From the NCBI RefSeq assembly GCF_004354045.1, contig NZ_SMRT01000008.1, positions 124,001-188,000 of the forward strand: DNA of 64,000 nt, in the 5' to 3' direction. The notes beneath the pieces are model-generated. The model ran no database searches and was not told the DNA's origin. It worked only from the letters and a program-made list of their open reading frames with translations. Source of the stretch: Paenibacillus piri. GTDB taxonomy: Bacteria; Bacillota; Bacilli; Paenibacillales; NBRC-103111. Shown here piece after piece: positions 8,522 to 17,199 of the stretch; within the stretch, counting starts at the first letter, position 1, and each line of letters opens with the position of its first letter. Made by a program: the position numbers and the translations under genes.

Positions 8522-9409
8522 TTATTTCGCTTTTCTATTCGATGCATCCCGAAGAACATTATCGAGATAATCAAGCAGCTCATACCTTAAATCATCCTGC
8601 TGCAAAGCGAAATCGATCGTAGTTTTAATAAAGCCCATCTTATCGCCGACGTCATATCTTTGGCCGATAAAGTTGTATGCATACACTTTTTCAGTGCTTT
8701 TAAGCTTGGAGATCGCGTCGGTTAACTGGATTTCGCCATTGGCCCCAAGCTCGAGATGCTCGAGAATATCAAAGATTTGCGGAGTCAAAATATATCTTCC
8801 CAAAATCGCCATATTGGAAGGAGCTTCTTCGACTTTCGGTTTCTCGATGAGCTGATCGATCTCATATAATCTTTCGTCAATAAGGTGCCCGTCAATAATT
8901 CCGTACCTCGATACTTCTTGTTGTTCTACCGGCTGGACCCCAATGATCGAAGAGTCATATGTATTGTAAAGGTTAATCATTTGTTTTAAGCAGGGAGGTT
9001 CGGCTTGCACGATATCGTCGCCGAGGAGAACGGCGAATGGTTCGTTGCCGATAAATTTTCGGGCGCACCAAACGGCGTGCCCCAGCCCTTTTGGTTCTTT
9101 TTGCCTGATGTAATGAATATCGACAAGGTTGGACGGCTTTTGGACCTCGTTTAATAAATCGAGCTTGCCTTTGGATAATAAAATTTGTTCCAGTTCAACA
9201 TAATTGTCAAAATGGTCTTCGATCGCCCGTTTTCCTTTTCCCGTCACGATAATGATATCTTCGATTCCGGATGCAACCGCTTCTTCAACTATGTACTGGA
9301 TTGTAGGCTTATCGACAATCGGCAGCATCTCCTTGGGCATCGCTTTCGTCGCAGGCAGAAATCTTGTTCCTAGACCAGCAGCGGGTATAATCGCTTTTCT
9401 TATTTTCAC
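8522..9409 (-). CDS. galU: UTP-glucose-1-phosphate uridylyltransferase
   Basis: Produces UDP-glucose for cell-surface polymers (GtaB/GalU family). The 295-residue protein opens [19 protein letters not shown] (~5-23), followed by [11 protein letters not shown] and [14 protein letters not shown], all diagnostic. The start is GTG 9409 with an AAGGAGTGG ribosome site. It converges on the glycan cluster, and together with galE downstream indicates UDP-sugar supply for surface glycans. Confidence 0.94.
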   Translation of the reverse strand: MKIRKAIIPAAGLGTRFLPATKAMPKEMLPIVDKPTIQYIVEEAVASGIEDIIIVTGKGKRAIEDHFDNYVELEQILLSKGKLDLLNEVQKPSNLVDIHYIRQKEPKGLGHAVWCARKFIGNEPFAVLLGDDIVQAEPPCLKQMINLYNTYDSSIIGVQPVEQQEVSRYGIIDGHLIDERLYEIDQLIEKPKVEEAPSNMAILGRYILTPQIFDILEHLELGANGEIQLTDAISKLKSTEKVYAYNFIGQRYDVGDKMGFIKTTIDFALQQDDLRYELLDYLDNVLRDASNRKAK

Positions 9410-9420
9410 GGAACCACTCC

Positions 9421-9449
9421 TTGTTTAACATGCTTAATATACCTATAAT
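9421..9449 (+). promoter_or_regulatory. sigma-A-like promoter, forward, with no adjacent gene
   Basis: TTGTTT at 9421-9426 and a perfect TATAAT at 9444-9449 are separated by exactly 17 bp. It points away from galU, and a terminator lies ~135 bp downstream. Confidence 0.55.
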
Positions 9450-9455
9450 GAACAA

Positions 9456-9588
9456 AGGTCATAGTGTTATTGTATTTAGTTAGTCTATATTTTATCACCA
9501 GTTGATGAACGCATCCAGCTTCAGCCCGTCGAAATTCGGTTCTTCACCACCAACTCCTATAACCACCCGGTTATAGGAGTTTTTATTT
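9456..9588 (+). ncRNA. candidate small RNA or leader transcript
   Basis: The stretch between a consensus forward promoter (9421-9449) and a strong terminator (9553-9585) contains no convincing ORF, so a ~130-nt transcript is predicted. It could be an independent small RNA or an attenuated leader of the YdcC-like lipoprotein gene that starts at 9677. No known RNA family was recognised by eye. Confidence 0.35.
9553..9585 (+). terminator. intrinsic terminator with no upstream forward gene
   Basis: ACTCCTATAAC pairs with the TTATAGGAGT arm, followed by a T run. It faces forward although the nearest upstream gene (galU) is on the other strand. Confidence 0.75.
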
Positions 9589-9676
9589 GCAGCCCCAACC
9601 TTGTCTGCATAATTGTCCAAGTCCCCACATAGACATGTTATCAAAGTTGCTTTTACTATGGGTGGAGGGGATTGGA

Positions 9677-10732
9677 ATGCGGCGAGTCACATGGGTGATG
9701 GCCATTGTGATGTGTTTGGTCCTGCTGTTGGCCGGTTGCGGCAAGAAGGACGCGAGATCGGTAGTGAAAGATTTGGACACGGTGTTAAACAAGCTGGACA
9801 GCTATCAGGGCAGCGGGCGGATGATCCTGCACACCGGGCAGGAACCGCAGGAATATCAGGTGGACGTGTGGTATCAGAACCCGCATTATTACCGGATTTC
9901 GTTGAAAAACGACAAGAAAGATATTACCCAAATCGTGCTGCGCAATGACGATGGGGTGTTCGTGCTGACGCCGCATTTGAACAAGAGCTTCCGATTCCAG
10001 AGCGATTGGCCGGAGAATCAAGGCCAGGTGTATTTGTACCAGTCGCTCGTTCAAAGCATTTTGCTCGATAATGATCGACAATTTACGACGGATGAAAAAG
10101 GGTATGTGTTCGATGTGCTGGCGAATTATCAGAACGGTTCGTTGGCGCGGCAAAAAATTTGGCTCGATAAAAAGAATTATGCGCCGCAGCATGTTGAGGT
10201 TTCGGACGCCAATGCGAACGTCATGGTCGTCGTCGACTTTAACCAGTTCGAATTCGGCAAAAAGTTTGACAAGGATTCATTCGACATGCAGCGCAATATG
10301 ACAAGCTGGAAGCTGGAATCGCTGCCGACGATGGCGCCTGTAGGCGGGGCGAAAGCTTCGACGGATACGGCTGCCAAGCAGAAGGCTTCCCAGAAGCAGT
10401 TCGGGGTCATAGAACCGTATTACATTCCGAGCGGCGTCAAGAAGCAGGATGCTACCGATATTAAGCTGGGCGAGGAGAAAGCGGTCATGCTGCGCTACTC
10501 CGGCAAATACAACTATACGCTCGTGGAATCGCAGCCGCAGACACAGACGGTATCCGTCCTTCCCGGCGATATCGTAGATCTTGGATACACGTTGGCGGTC
10601 ATTACCGGGGATGCGAAGAAAACGCTAACGTGGACGTATGACGGCGTGGAGTTCAGACTATCGACTGGCGATCTTCCCATGACGGAAATGATTACGGTAG
10701 CCCAATCGGTACAAGGCGAGATGGGCAAATAA
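9677..10732 (+). CDS. ydcC: YdcC/GerS-type sporulation lipoprotein, LolA-like fold
   Basis: A 351-residue exported lipoprotein. The signal peptide MRRVTWVMAIVMCLVLLLAGC ends in a clear lipobox (LLAGC, Cys about residue 21). The body resembles outer-membrane lipoprotein-sorting-like proteins such as B. subtilis YdcC and clostridial GerS. ATG 9677 with a GGAGGGG ribosome site is chosen; the open frame extends 30 residues further upstream with no signal-peptide sense. As in B. subtilis, it sits just before alr and the ndo module. The last base of its stop codon is the first base of a dispersed repeat copy. Confidence 0.8.
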   Translation: MRRVTWVMAIVMCLVLLLAGCGKKDARSVVKDLDTVLNKLDSYQGSGRMILHTGQEPQEYQVDVWYQNPHYYRISLKNDKKDITQIVLRNDDGVFVLTPHLNKSFRFQSDWPENQGQVYLYQSLVQSILLDNDRQFTTDEKGYVFDVLANYQNGSLARQKIWLDKKNYAPQHVEVSDANANVMVVVDFNQFEFGKKFDKDSFDMQRNMTSWKLESLPTMAPVGGAKASTDTAAKQKASQKQFGVIEPYYIPSGVKKQDATDIKLGEEKAVMLRYSGKYNYTLVESQPQTQTVSVLPGDIVDLGYTLAVITGDAKKTLTWTYDGVEFRLSTGDLPMTEMITVAQSVQGEMGK

Positions 10733-10849
10733 GTGAACTCGTTCAGCTTTGCTGAACATCGGGGAATCAGATGGGGACTCTACCCCACCTGATTCAAGGC
10801 CCACCTTAAAGGTGGGGGTCTTAACCCGATAAAGTCGTGATCGGATAAA
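10732..10849 (+). repeat. repeat family A, copy 1 (four-hairpin element)
   Basis: A 118-bp element beginning AGTGAACTCGTTCAGC and ending ATCGGATAAA. It folds into four consecutive hairpins: GTTCAGC/GCTGAAC, GAATCAG/CTGATTC with inner GGGG/CCCC, CCCACCT/AGGTGGG, and CCGAT/ATCGG near the right end. Other copies are at 16006, 29727 (truncated), 36319 and 39979. Confidence 0.9.
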
Positions 10850-11223
10850 CTGACGCTTCGCTGATAGTTAGATGTTCAATATTTTGTTCATTGACACTCG
10901 GGGACGATGCGATTACCATAAGCTTTAGAGTAAAATCCTTTTTACATCAGGATGGACGAAGCATGCTTTGAGCTAAGGGCTCGCGGGGAGGCAGGATTCC
11001 TGCCTGGGCAAGGGTTCAATGACCGCCTTGCAGCACTACAAAGCGCCCGGGATTCGTGGGCTTTGGAACTGTTGCGGGACCGCTCCGACGCCGGAAATGA
11101 ATATTGTATTCAAAGGCGAGGACCGCGCGTGCATGCATACTCCTTAACAATTATACGGCACGGTTAGGGGGAAGCTCCCTTGTTCAGGGGGGCTTCCCCT
11201 GATGTCATAGAGAAGGTGGACTT
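10850..11223. other. intergenic leader of alr, no gene recognised
   Basis: About 370 bp between repeat copy 1 and alr. It holds several GC-rich inverted repeats, including GGCAGGA/TCCTGCC near 11000 and a strong AGGGGGAAGC/GCTTCCCCT hairpin at 11166-11200 just ahead of alr, but no T run and no recognised riboswitch or T-box. Confidence 0.5.
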
Positions 11224-12420
11224 ATGGATTCGTTTTTTCGGCCAACGAGAGTGGAAATTTCTTTGGATGCGCTGCGAGCCAATCTGCAGCAATTCCGGCG
11301 CGTGCTTCCCGACCATGTGAAGATGATGGCGGTCGTCAAAGCGGATGCGTACGGACATGGGGCCGTCGAGGTTTGCCGGGAGGCGCTTAGCTGTGGGGTT
11401 GGATACATCGCGGTCGCTTTTTTGGACGAAGGTCTGGAATTAAGGCAGGCTGGCATTACGGCTCCGATTCTAGTAATGGGCTATACTCCGCCTGAAGGGC
11501 TGGAGACCGCCTGGGAGCACGATATTACAGTGAACGTATACAGTCATGAAGTATTGGATGCTTTTGAACGGCTGGAGCACAGAGAGAAGCCGCTATCCAT
11601 TCATGTGAAAATCGACTCGGGGATGAACCGGTTGGGGCTGCCTACGGAAGCCGAGGCGATTGAGCTGATTGAAAGAGCTCTGCATATTCCGGGACTGTAT
11701 GTGGAAGGCATTTTTACCCACTACGCTTGTGCGGATGAAACGGATAAATCGTATACGATCGAGCAGTACGAAAGATTCGACCGGGTGGTGCAATATTTTC
11801 GCAGGAAGGGCATACAATTTGATTATGTTCATGCGGGCAACAGCGCCGCGGCGATCGATTCGCCTCATTTGACGTACAATATGGTGCGGCTCGGCATCAG
11901 CATGTACGGACTGTACCCCTCCGAGGAGGTCAATCACCAATTGATTGAGCTGCAGCCGGTGCTGAGCATCAAATCCGGAATCGTTATGGTCAAAACGGTG
12001 CCGCCAGGCTCCGGAATCAGCTACGGGACGATTTACCGGACATCAGGGGATGAAACGATTGCAACGCTGCCGATCGGGTATGCGGACGGTTTTTCGCGAA
12101 TGCTGAGCGGGAAAGCCCATGTTTTGGTAAAAGGGGTTCGGGTGCCTGTCGTCGGCCGAATTTGTATGGATCAGTGTATGATGAACGTGACAGGCGTTGA
12201 GGATCTCCATCACGAGGAAGAAGTTGTCATATTGGGCCCGCAGGGTGATGATCGAATTACGGCGGAAGAGCATGCGGCATGGCTCGGCACAGTCAATTAT
12301 GAGATTACGTGTATGATTTCGCATCGCGTTCCCCGTGTCTATATCCGTAACGGCGCGGTCGTATCTACAGTTAACCCGCTGATCCGGCAGCATCGGGGTA
12401 TCGTTCCGCAGCCGGACTGA
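11224..12420 (+). CDS. alr: alanine racemase
   Basis: PLP enzyme interconverting L- and D-alanine for peptidoglycan. The 398-residue protein has the PLP-lysine motif VVKADAYGHGAVEV near residues 36-49, the MYGLYPSE segment and the GISYGTIYRT region that carries the second catalytic tyrosine, plus VGRICMDQ. ATG 11224 follows AGAAGGTGG. The order lipoprotein-alr-ndoAI-ndoA is that of Bacillus. Confidence 0.94.
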   Translation: MDSFFRPTRVEISLDALRANLQQFRRVLPDHVKMMAVVKADAYGHGAVEVCREALSCGVGYIAVAFLDEGLELRQAGITAPILVMGYTPPEGLETAWEHDITVNVYSHEVLDAFERLEHREKPLSIHVKIDSGMNRLGLPTEAEAIELIERALHIPGLYVEGIFTHYACADETDKSYTIEQYERFDRVVQYFRRKGIQFDYVHAGNSAAAIDSPHLTYNMVRLGISMYGLYPSEEVNHQLIELQPVLSIKSGIVMVKTVPPGSGISYGTIYRTSGDETIATLPIGYADGFSRMLSGKAHVLVKGVRVPVVGRICMDQCMMNVTGVEDLHHEEEVVILGPQGDDRITAEEHAAWLGTVNYEITCMISHRVPRVYIRNGAVVSTVNPLIRQHRGIVPQPD

Positions 12421-12637
12421 CGGAATTTTCCAGCCGTTTTTTTGGATGAAGCGAAAAGGATTTTCCGTCCGGACAACGAATATATAAATACGGACTTCTA
12501 TGGAATGGAGACATAACAAGTAAAGAAAAGGTATAACATATTTGCTATACTTGGTGCATATACTCATTTTGTATAATTTTTCTGTATATTCGCCATAATG
12601 GTAATACGGTTTGTATGTTTTTGGGGGTGCATGCTTG

Positions 12638-12919
12638 GTGTCCAACGCACATAACACGAAACGGATCATGATCAGTTTGCCGGACCATTTGCTGCAGGAA
12701 GTAGACGGCATCGTGGAAAAGGAAAATTCCAACCGCAGCGAATTCATTCGTCAAGCGATGAAGCTTTACTTGGTCGAACGGAAAAAACGTCACTTGAGAG
12801 AATCGATGCAGCGGGGATATATGGAAATGGCGAAAATCAACTTAAACATGGCCTCGGAGGCATTTCAGGCGGAGGAAGAAGCGGATAACACTCTGGACCG
12901 TTTAGTAAGCGGGGTGTAA
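12638..12919 (+). CDS. ndoAI: NdoAI/EndoAI-type antitoxin, ribbon-helix-helix
   Basis: Antitoxin partner of the downstream mRNA endonuclease. An RHH DNA-binding segment (KRIMISLPDHLLQEVDG) is followed by a helical toxin-binding tail containing RRGYMEMAKINLN-like residues (here QRGYMEMAKINLNMASEA), strongly conserved with B. subtilis EndoAI. Length ~93 residues from GTG 12638; TTG 12635 is equally possible, both behind the GGGGGTG site at 12622. The upstream stretch is AT-rich with a TATAAT at 12572. Three bases separate it from ndoA. Confidence 0.88.
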   Translation: MSNAHNTKRIMISLPDHLLQEVDGIVEKENSNRSEFIRQAMKLYLVERKKRHLRESMQRGYMEMAKINLNMASEAFQAEEEADNTLDRLVSGV

Positions 12920-12922
12920 CAA

Positions 12923-13273
12923 GTGATTGTCAAACGTGGCGATGTTTTTTTTGCAGATCTTTCACCTGTCGTAGGATCGGAGCAGGGAGGCATCAGGCCT
13001 GTTCTGATTATTCAAAATGATATCGGCAACCGCTTTAGTCCAACCGTTATCGTAGCGGCGATTACAGCACAGATTCAAAAGGCGAAGCTGCCGACACATG
13101 TGGAAATCGACGCAGAGGCTCATGGCTTTGACCGGGATTCTGTTATTTTGCTTGAGCAAATCCGCACGATCGATAAGCAGAGACTCACAGATAAAATCAC
13201 TCACCTGGATGAAGAAACGATGCGTAAGGTAGACGATGCCTTGCAAATTAGCGTGGGACTGATTGAGTTTTAA
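12923..13273 (+). CDS. ndoA: type II toxin endoribonuclease MazF/EndoA
   Basis: Sequence-specific mRNA interferase of the PemK/MazF family. The 116 residues contain [20 protein letters not shown] (~3-22), [25 protein letters not shown] and [14 protein letters not shown], near-identical in pattern to B. subtilis NdoA. GTG start at 12923, 3 bp after the antitoxin stop. An intrinsic terminator follows, so the pair ends its own transcript. Confidence 0.94.
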   Translation: MIVKRGDVFFADLSPVVGSEQGGIRPVLIIQNDIGNRFSPTVIVAAITAQIQKAKLPTHVEIDAEAHGFDRDSVILLEQIRTIDKQRLTDKITHLDEETMRKVDDALQISVGLIEF

Positions 13274-13289
13274 TGCAGGTATGGATTGA

Positions 13290-13324
13290 AGCGAGAGGCC
13301 GCGTACAAGGCTTCTCGTTTTTTT
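13290..13324 (+). terminator. intrinsic terminator after ndoA
   Basis: Stem CGAGAGGCC/GGCTTCTCG followed by seven T. It separates the toxin operon from tex. Confidence 0.75.
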
Positions 13325-13332
13325 GTTTATTC

Positions 13333-13389
13333 TTTGCTTCGCGCAGCCTTGATAAACCCGCCTGTTCTATAAGGACGGCAAAGCCGTTT
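13333..13389 (+). repeat. repeat family B, copy 1
   Basis: A 57-bp element opening TTTGCTTCGC and closing GGCAAAGCCGTTT, just behind the ndoA terminator. The ends can pair (GCTTCGC/GCGAAGC in the best copy) and the centre holds a small hairpin around AAGGAC. Other copies are at 25416, 46819 and, partial, 57973. Confidence 0.85.
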
Positions 13390-13746
13390 ATGCTGCTCAC
13401 TGACACATATATGCGGAGCTGCGGCGGCCGGGAACAGGGCAGTGCTGGAAACCCGGTAAATCAGAAGGCCAAAAGGTCGGGAGTTCCAAAAGCACGGTCA
13501 GCATCTTGGCCTCGCATTGGATTTCAGCCGCCAGAGCGGGTACAATTCAAGGTAGCGGAAAGGCAGAGATTAGTTGGGCAGGATCCGTCTGCCAGCGGTT
13601 ATGTAAATCACCTGATTTCCGCAATACAGTCCGCTCGAATACCGAAGTCCGCTTACACCACTTGCCATAATGTTACGGTTGTATGTTCATCGGCCGGGCA
13701 ACGCAAGCTAGCTTGTATGAAGATAACCTTGGGGAGGCTACTATAT
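13390..13746. other. tex leader region, no gene recognised
   Basis: About 350 bp upstream of tex. The tex reading frame happens to stay open through it, but it lacks homology sense and contains no recognised riboswitch or clear promoter. Confidence 0.4.
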
Positions 13747-15975
13747 ATGACGATGTCGAAGGAAGAAGTGTTGCAGCTGGAAGAAACAAAAATACATACA
13801 GATATTACCGATGAAATGAAGGCGGCGATTCTGGAGCGCATTCAAAAGCAGATCGCTTCCGAGCTGCAGCTTGCGATCGGCAAGGTGCGCACGACTGTCG
13901 GGCTGCTGGATGAAGGGAATACGATTCCGTTTATTGCCCGTTACCGTAAAGAAATGACCGGAGAGCTGGACGAAAACCAGCTGCGGGATATCGAGGAGCG
14001 TCTATCCTATTTGCGCAATCTCGAATCGCGGAAGCTGGAGGTTATCCGGCTGATCGATGAGCAAGGCAAGCTGACCGCTGAGCTGAAGTCTTCGATTGAG
14101 CAGTCGGTGAAGCTGCAGGAGCTGGAAGACCTGTACCGCCCCTACCGGCAAAAGCGCAAGACGCGCGCCAGCGCCGCCAAGGAGAAAGGACTGGAGCCGC
14201 TGGCCGTCTGGATATTGTCCCAACCGCGCCAGGGCGATCTGCAGGCCGAGGCAGCGAAATACGTGAGCGAGGATAAAGGCGTGGCAACCGCGGCGGAAGC
14301 CGTACAGGGCGCGATGGACATATTGGCCGAGCAGATAGCGGATGACGCCAAGGTACGGGCGTGGGTACGCAAATATACATACGATCAAGGCATCGTCCGT
14401 ACGGAAGCGAAGGATGCCGAGCAGGAATCGGTATATGAAATGTATTACAGCTACCAGGAGCCGGTCCGCAAGCTGCCGCCGCATCGTATTCTCGCAATTA
14501 ACCGCGGCGAGCGGGAAGATGTGCTGAAGGTGACGCTCGACGTGCAAACGGAGCGCATTCACGAGTATATGGGGCGCCAGCTGATAAAGGGGCCTTCCGT
14601 TGTCAAGGAAACGTTGACTGCTGTCATCGAGGATGCCTACAAGCGTCTGCTTGCACCATCCATCGATCGCGAGGTGCGCAATGAGATGACGGAGATGGCG
14701 GAAGAGAAGGCGATTGAAGTATTTGCCGAAAATTTGCGCAATCTGCTGCTGCAGGCCCCAGTCAAAGGCAAGGTAGTGCTCGGCGTTGACCCTGCATACC
14801 GGACAGGCTGCAAGCTCGCCGTAGTCGATGATACCGGCAAAATGCTGGAAATCGCCGTCACGTATCCGACGCCGCCTAATAATAAAGTGACGGAAGCGAA
14901 GGCAAAGTTCCGCAACCTGATCGACACCTACGGCGTCGAGCTGATTGTTATCGGCAACGGTACGGCATCGCGGGAAACCGAGCAGTTTGTCGCCGAGCTG
15001 ATTAGCGAAATGAAGCAGCGCAAGCTGCAGTATTTGATTGTAAGCGAGGCCGGAGCGAGTGTGTATTCGGCTTCCAAGCTGGCGGCGGGCGAGTTCCCGG
15101 ATCTGGATGTGGCCGAGCGCAGCGCCATCTCGATTGCGCGGCGTCTGCAGGACCCGCTGGCCGAGCTGGTGAAGATCGAGCCGAAGGCGATCGGCGTCGG
15201 GCAGTACCAGCATGATGTGACGCAAAAAAGGCTCGACGAGAGCTTGACCTTCGTCGTCGAGTCTGCGGTCAACCATGTCGGGGTCGACGTCAATACCGCG
15301 TCGCCGTCGCTGTTGTCTTACGTTTCCGGCATTAACAGCACGTTGGCCAAAAATATCGTGAAGTACCGCGAGGACAACGGCAAGTTTATAAGCCGGGCTC
15401 AGCTGCAAAAGGTGCCGCGGCTCGGCGCCAAAGCCTACGAGCAGTGTGCCGGCTTTCTGCGGATCAGCGACGGCAGCAACCCGCTCGACAGCACGCCGAT
15501 CCATCCGGAGTCCTATGATGCGGTGGACCAGCTGTTCCGCGAGCTGAGGCTGGAGCTGAAGCAGGTTGGCACGCAGCAGCTGAAGGACATGCTGCAGCAG
15601 GTTGCGCCGGCCGAGCTGGCGACGAAGCTTGGCATCGGAGTGCCGACGCTGCGCGATATTTTGGACAGCCTGCAGCGCCCCGGACGCGATCCGCGCGATG
15701 AGCTGCCTGCGCCGATTTTCCGTACAGACGTGCTGCGGATCGAGGATTTGACGGCTGGGATGGAGCTGCAGGGGACCGTGCGCAATGTTATTGATTTTGG
15801 AGCGTTCGTCGACATCGGCATTAAGAACGACGGGCTCGTCCATATTTCGCAATTGAGCGATACGTTCGTGAAGCATCCGAAGGATGTCGTATCCGTAGGC
15901 GATACGGTGACGGTCTGGGTACTGAGCGTCGACTTGAAAAAGGGACGTGTCAGCTTGACGATGAAAAAGCCGTAA
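13747..15975 (+). CDS. tex: Tex-family RNA-binding transcription accessory protein
   Basis: A 742-residue homologue of Tex/YdcI, which binds nucleic acid and influences transcription and toxin expression in other bacteria. N-terminal Tex helical domain (NTIPFIARYRKEMTGELDE ~55-73), a YqgF-like RNase H fold (VVLGVDPAYRTGCKLAVVD), helix-hairpin-helix motifs (VNTASPSLLSYVSGI) and a C-terminal S1 domain (GTVRNVIDFGAFVDIGIKN). ATG 13747 follows GGGGAGG with 9-bp spacing; the frame is open back to 13273 but those residues are not family-like. Ends just before a repeat A copy. Confidence 0.94.
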   Translation: MTMSKEEVLQLEETKIHTDITDEMKAAILERIQKQIASELQLAIGKVRTTVGLLDEGNTIPFIARYRKEMTGELDENQLRDIEERLSYLRNLESRKLEVIRLIDEQGKLTAELKSSIEQSVKLQELEDLYRPYRQKRKTRASAAKEKGLEPLAVWILSQPRQGDLQAEAAKYVSEDKGVATAAEAVQGAMDILAEQIADDAKVRAWVRKYTYDQGIVRTEAKDAEQESVYEMYYSYQEPVRKLPPHRILAINRGEREDVLKVTLDVQTERIHEYMGRQLIKGPSVVKETLTAVIEDAYKRLLAPSIDREVRNEMTEMAEEKAIEVFAENLRNLLLQAPVKGKVVLGVDPAYRTGCKLAVVDDTGKMLEIAVTYPTPPNNKVTEAKAKFRNLIDTYGVELIVIGNGTASRETEQFVAELISEMKQRKLQYLIVSEAGASVYSASKLAAGEFPDLDVAERSAISIARRLQDPLAELVKIEPKAIGVGQYQHDVTQKRLDESLTFVVESAVNHVGVDVNTASPSLLSYVSGINSTLAKNIVKYREDNGKFISRAQLQKVPRLGAKAYEQCAGFLRISDGSNPLDSTPIHPESYDAVDQLFRELRLELKQVGTQQLKDMLQQVAPAELATKLGIGVPTLRDILDSLQRPGRDPRDELPAPIFRTDVLRIEDLTAGMELQGTVRNVIDFGAFVDIGIKNDGLVHISQLSDTFVKHPKDVVSVGDTVTVWVLSVDLKKGRVSLTMKKP

Positions 15976-16005
15976 AGCGGAGCAGTTAAGCGCCATTCAC
16001 GGCCA

Positions 16006-16122
16006 AGTGAACTCGTTCAGCTTTGCTGAACATCGGGGAATCAGATGGGGACTCTACCCCACCTGATTCAAAGCCCCCTTAGAGGTAGGGGTCTTAACCC
16101 GATAAAGTCGTAATCGGATAAA
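16006..16122 (+). repeat. repeat family A, copy 2
   Basis: A 117-bp copy of the four-hairpin element, 30 bp downstream of the tex stop. One base of the third stem differs from copy 1 (GGTAGGGG arm), leaving a mismatch; the ends are conserved. Confidence 0.9.
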
Positions 16123-16144
16123 GTATGTGAGCCTATTCAAAAAA

Positions 16145-16190
16145 AGAGCCCGGGATGCGCTGGTAAATCGCGTTCCCGGGCTTTGTTTTT
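16145..16190. terminator. terminator between tex and cmpA (convergent)
   Basis: A long stem AGCCCGGGATGCG/CGCGTTCCCGGGCT followed by TTTGTTTTT forward; the reverse side carries TTTTTGAATAG, so it may serve both strands. Confidence 0.75.
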
Positions 16191-16298
16191 GCCAAGTTTC
16201 GGTACGGAATAGCAAGCTGCTTGCTGGCAGGCTCACAGCTGTTTTTGACCTTTTCCGATACTTTTTCATCGGACTTTCAGAGCTGAAGCTTTCATATA

Positions 16299-16442
16299 CT
16301 AATGGTGCTGAAACGACGAGGCATCCTCCGTATCGCACCGCCGCGTCCGGTAAAAAAACCAACAGTCGTTCAGCAGCCTGACCTGTCTGTGGTTTTTGTT
16401 GTAAAATGCGCGCATTAGTTGATTGCACAGCCATTGTGGCAA
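16299..16442 (-). CDS. cmpA: cortex morphogenetic protein CmpA
   Basis: A 47-residue protein read from TTG 16442. It begins MPQWLCNQLMRAFYNKN and contains RLLNDCWFFYRTRR, the signature of the small sporulation protein CmpA, which in B. subtilis acts in quality control of spore-envelope assembly (promotes SpoIVA degradation with ClpXP). A GAAGGGG ribosome site sits about 9 bp upstream. Its place between tex and sprT is that of Bacillus. A different, overlapping reverse frame is longer but has no family sense. Confidence 0.8.
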   Translation of the reverse strand: MPQWLCNQLMRAFYNKNHRQVRLLNDCWFFYRTRRCDTEDASSFQHH

Positions 16443-16700
16443 ATGAACCAGCCCCTTCCCGCTATCCTGATGTGCGTGCTTAAAGCCTAACTCCGTTGGA
16501 GCGAAAGCGCGGAGGTTCTATTGAGCCTGCGCTTGGTTTCATTCCGGTCAATAGCGACCGTGGTCATTTCGCCAAACCAGCCTGAAAGCAAGCTCGTTGC
16601 AGGCGACGCAGCCGTTGATCCGGATTGCCGTTTCAACACGGGGCTTTAAACCGTTAAACATGGTATAGGATATGGTCTAGTGGGCTTCTGGGTGCAGGTC
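16443..16700. other. intergenic, nothing recognised
   Basis: About 260 bp between cmpA and the next reverse gene. It contains scattered short inverted repeats but no recognised gene or RNA. Confidence 0.4.
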
Positions 16701-17060
16701 CTAATTGGCCGGTTCTTCTTCCTCCTCGTACCATTGCTCCAGCTGTGCCTGTAGCGCGCGGATTTCGGTCAGCAGGGACACAAGCGGATAGGCTTGTTCG
16801 TTGATGGAGGAGAACGTTTTTTCCAGCTGGTTAATATAATCGAGACCGTGGTGCAGCTTGTACTGCGGCTGAACGATATCCAGTTCGTCGCATTCGGCGA
16901 TTACCTTGGGCAGCGAAGGGACGTTGGCCGCAGTCAGTTTGTCGAGCTCTTTATGCAAACGCTGGTTCAAGGCCGTCAGCTGGTACGTATGGGTTGCAGG
17001 CAGTTCAACGAATTCGATGTGATCATTATGCTGCAGGATGGCGTATCTCATTTTGGGCAT
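16701..17060 (-). CDS. conserved hypothetical protein
   Basis: A 119-residue acidic protein, starting MPKMRYAILQHNDHIEFVELPATHTYQ behind a GAGAGGAGC ribosome site at 7-bp spacing and ending in an EEEEEPAN tail. It appears mostly helical (heptad-like leucines ~25-45 and ~90-112) with no catalytic motif. Homologues may exist in this position in Paenibacillus, but no function is recognised. It is divergent from the SprT-like gene and shares its ~140-bp promoter region. Confidence 0.6.
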   Translation of the reverse strand: MPKMRYAILQHNDHIEFVELPATHTYQLTALNQRLHKELDKLTAANVPSLPKVIAECDELDIVQPQYKLHHGLDYINQLEKTFSSINEQAYPLVSLLTEIRALQAQLEQWYEEEEEPAN

Positions 17061-17131
17061 GGTAGTGCTCCTCTCTGACTATCTGCTTAGGGAAGAAAGT
17101 TAAGTTATTTTATCCAATTAATAATACCTAC

Positions 17132-17162
17132 TTGACAGTGTAGCCTATGATGCGGTTACAAT
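17132..17162 (+). promoter_or_regulatory. candidate promoter of sprT-like gene
   Basis: A perfect -35 TTGACA (17132-17137) and TACAAT (17157-17162), but with a 19-bp spacer, longer than optimal. Confidence 0.4.
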
Positions 17163-17199
17163 TCAAGTGAGAAAACGAAACACCGAGGGTGGGTTACAA

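Noticed and set aside
10952-11167. 71-codon ORF in the alr leader
   Set aside because: No ribosome site or homology sense; the region looks structured rather than coding.
13390-13740. Cobalamin or magnesium riboswitch before tex
   Set aside because: GC-rich pairings are present, but none of the conserved boxes could be found.
13273-13746. N-terminal extension of Tex (frame open from ATG 13273, 158 extra codons)
   Set aside because: The stretch contains the ndoA terminator and a repeat B copy and has no Tex-like residues; ATG 13747 has a strong ribosome site.
14002-15996. 664-codon reverse ORF opposite tex
   Set aside because: Antisense shadow of a GC-rich gene; low-complexity Arg/Leu/Gln-rich product without domain signatures or ribosome site.
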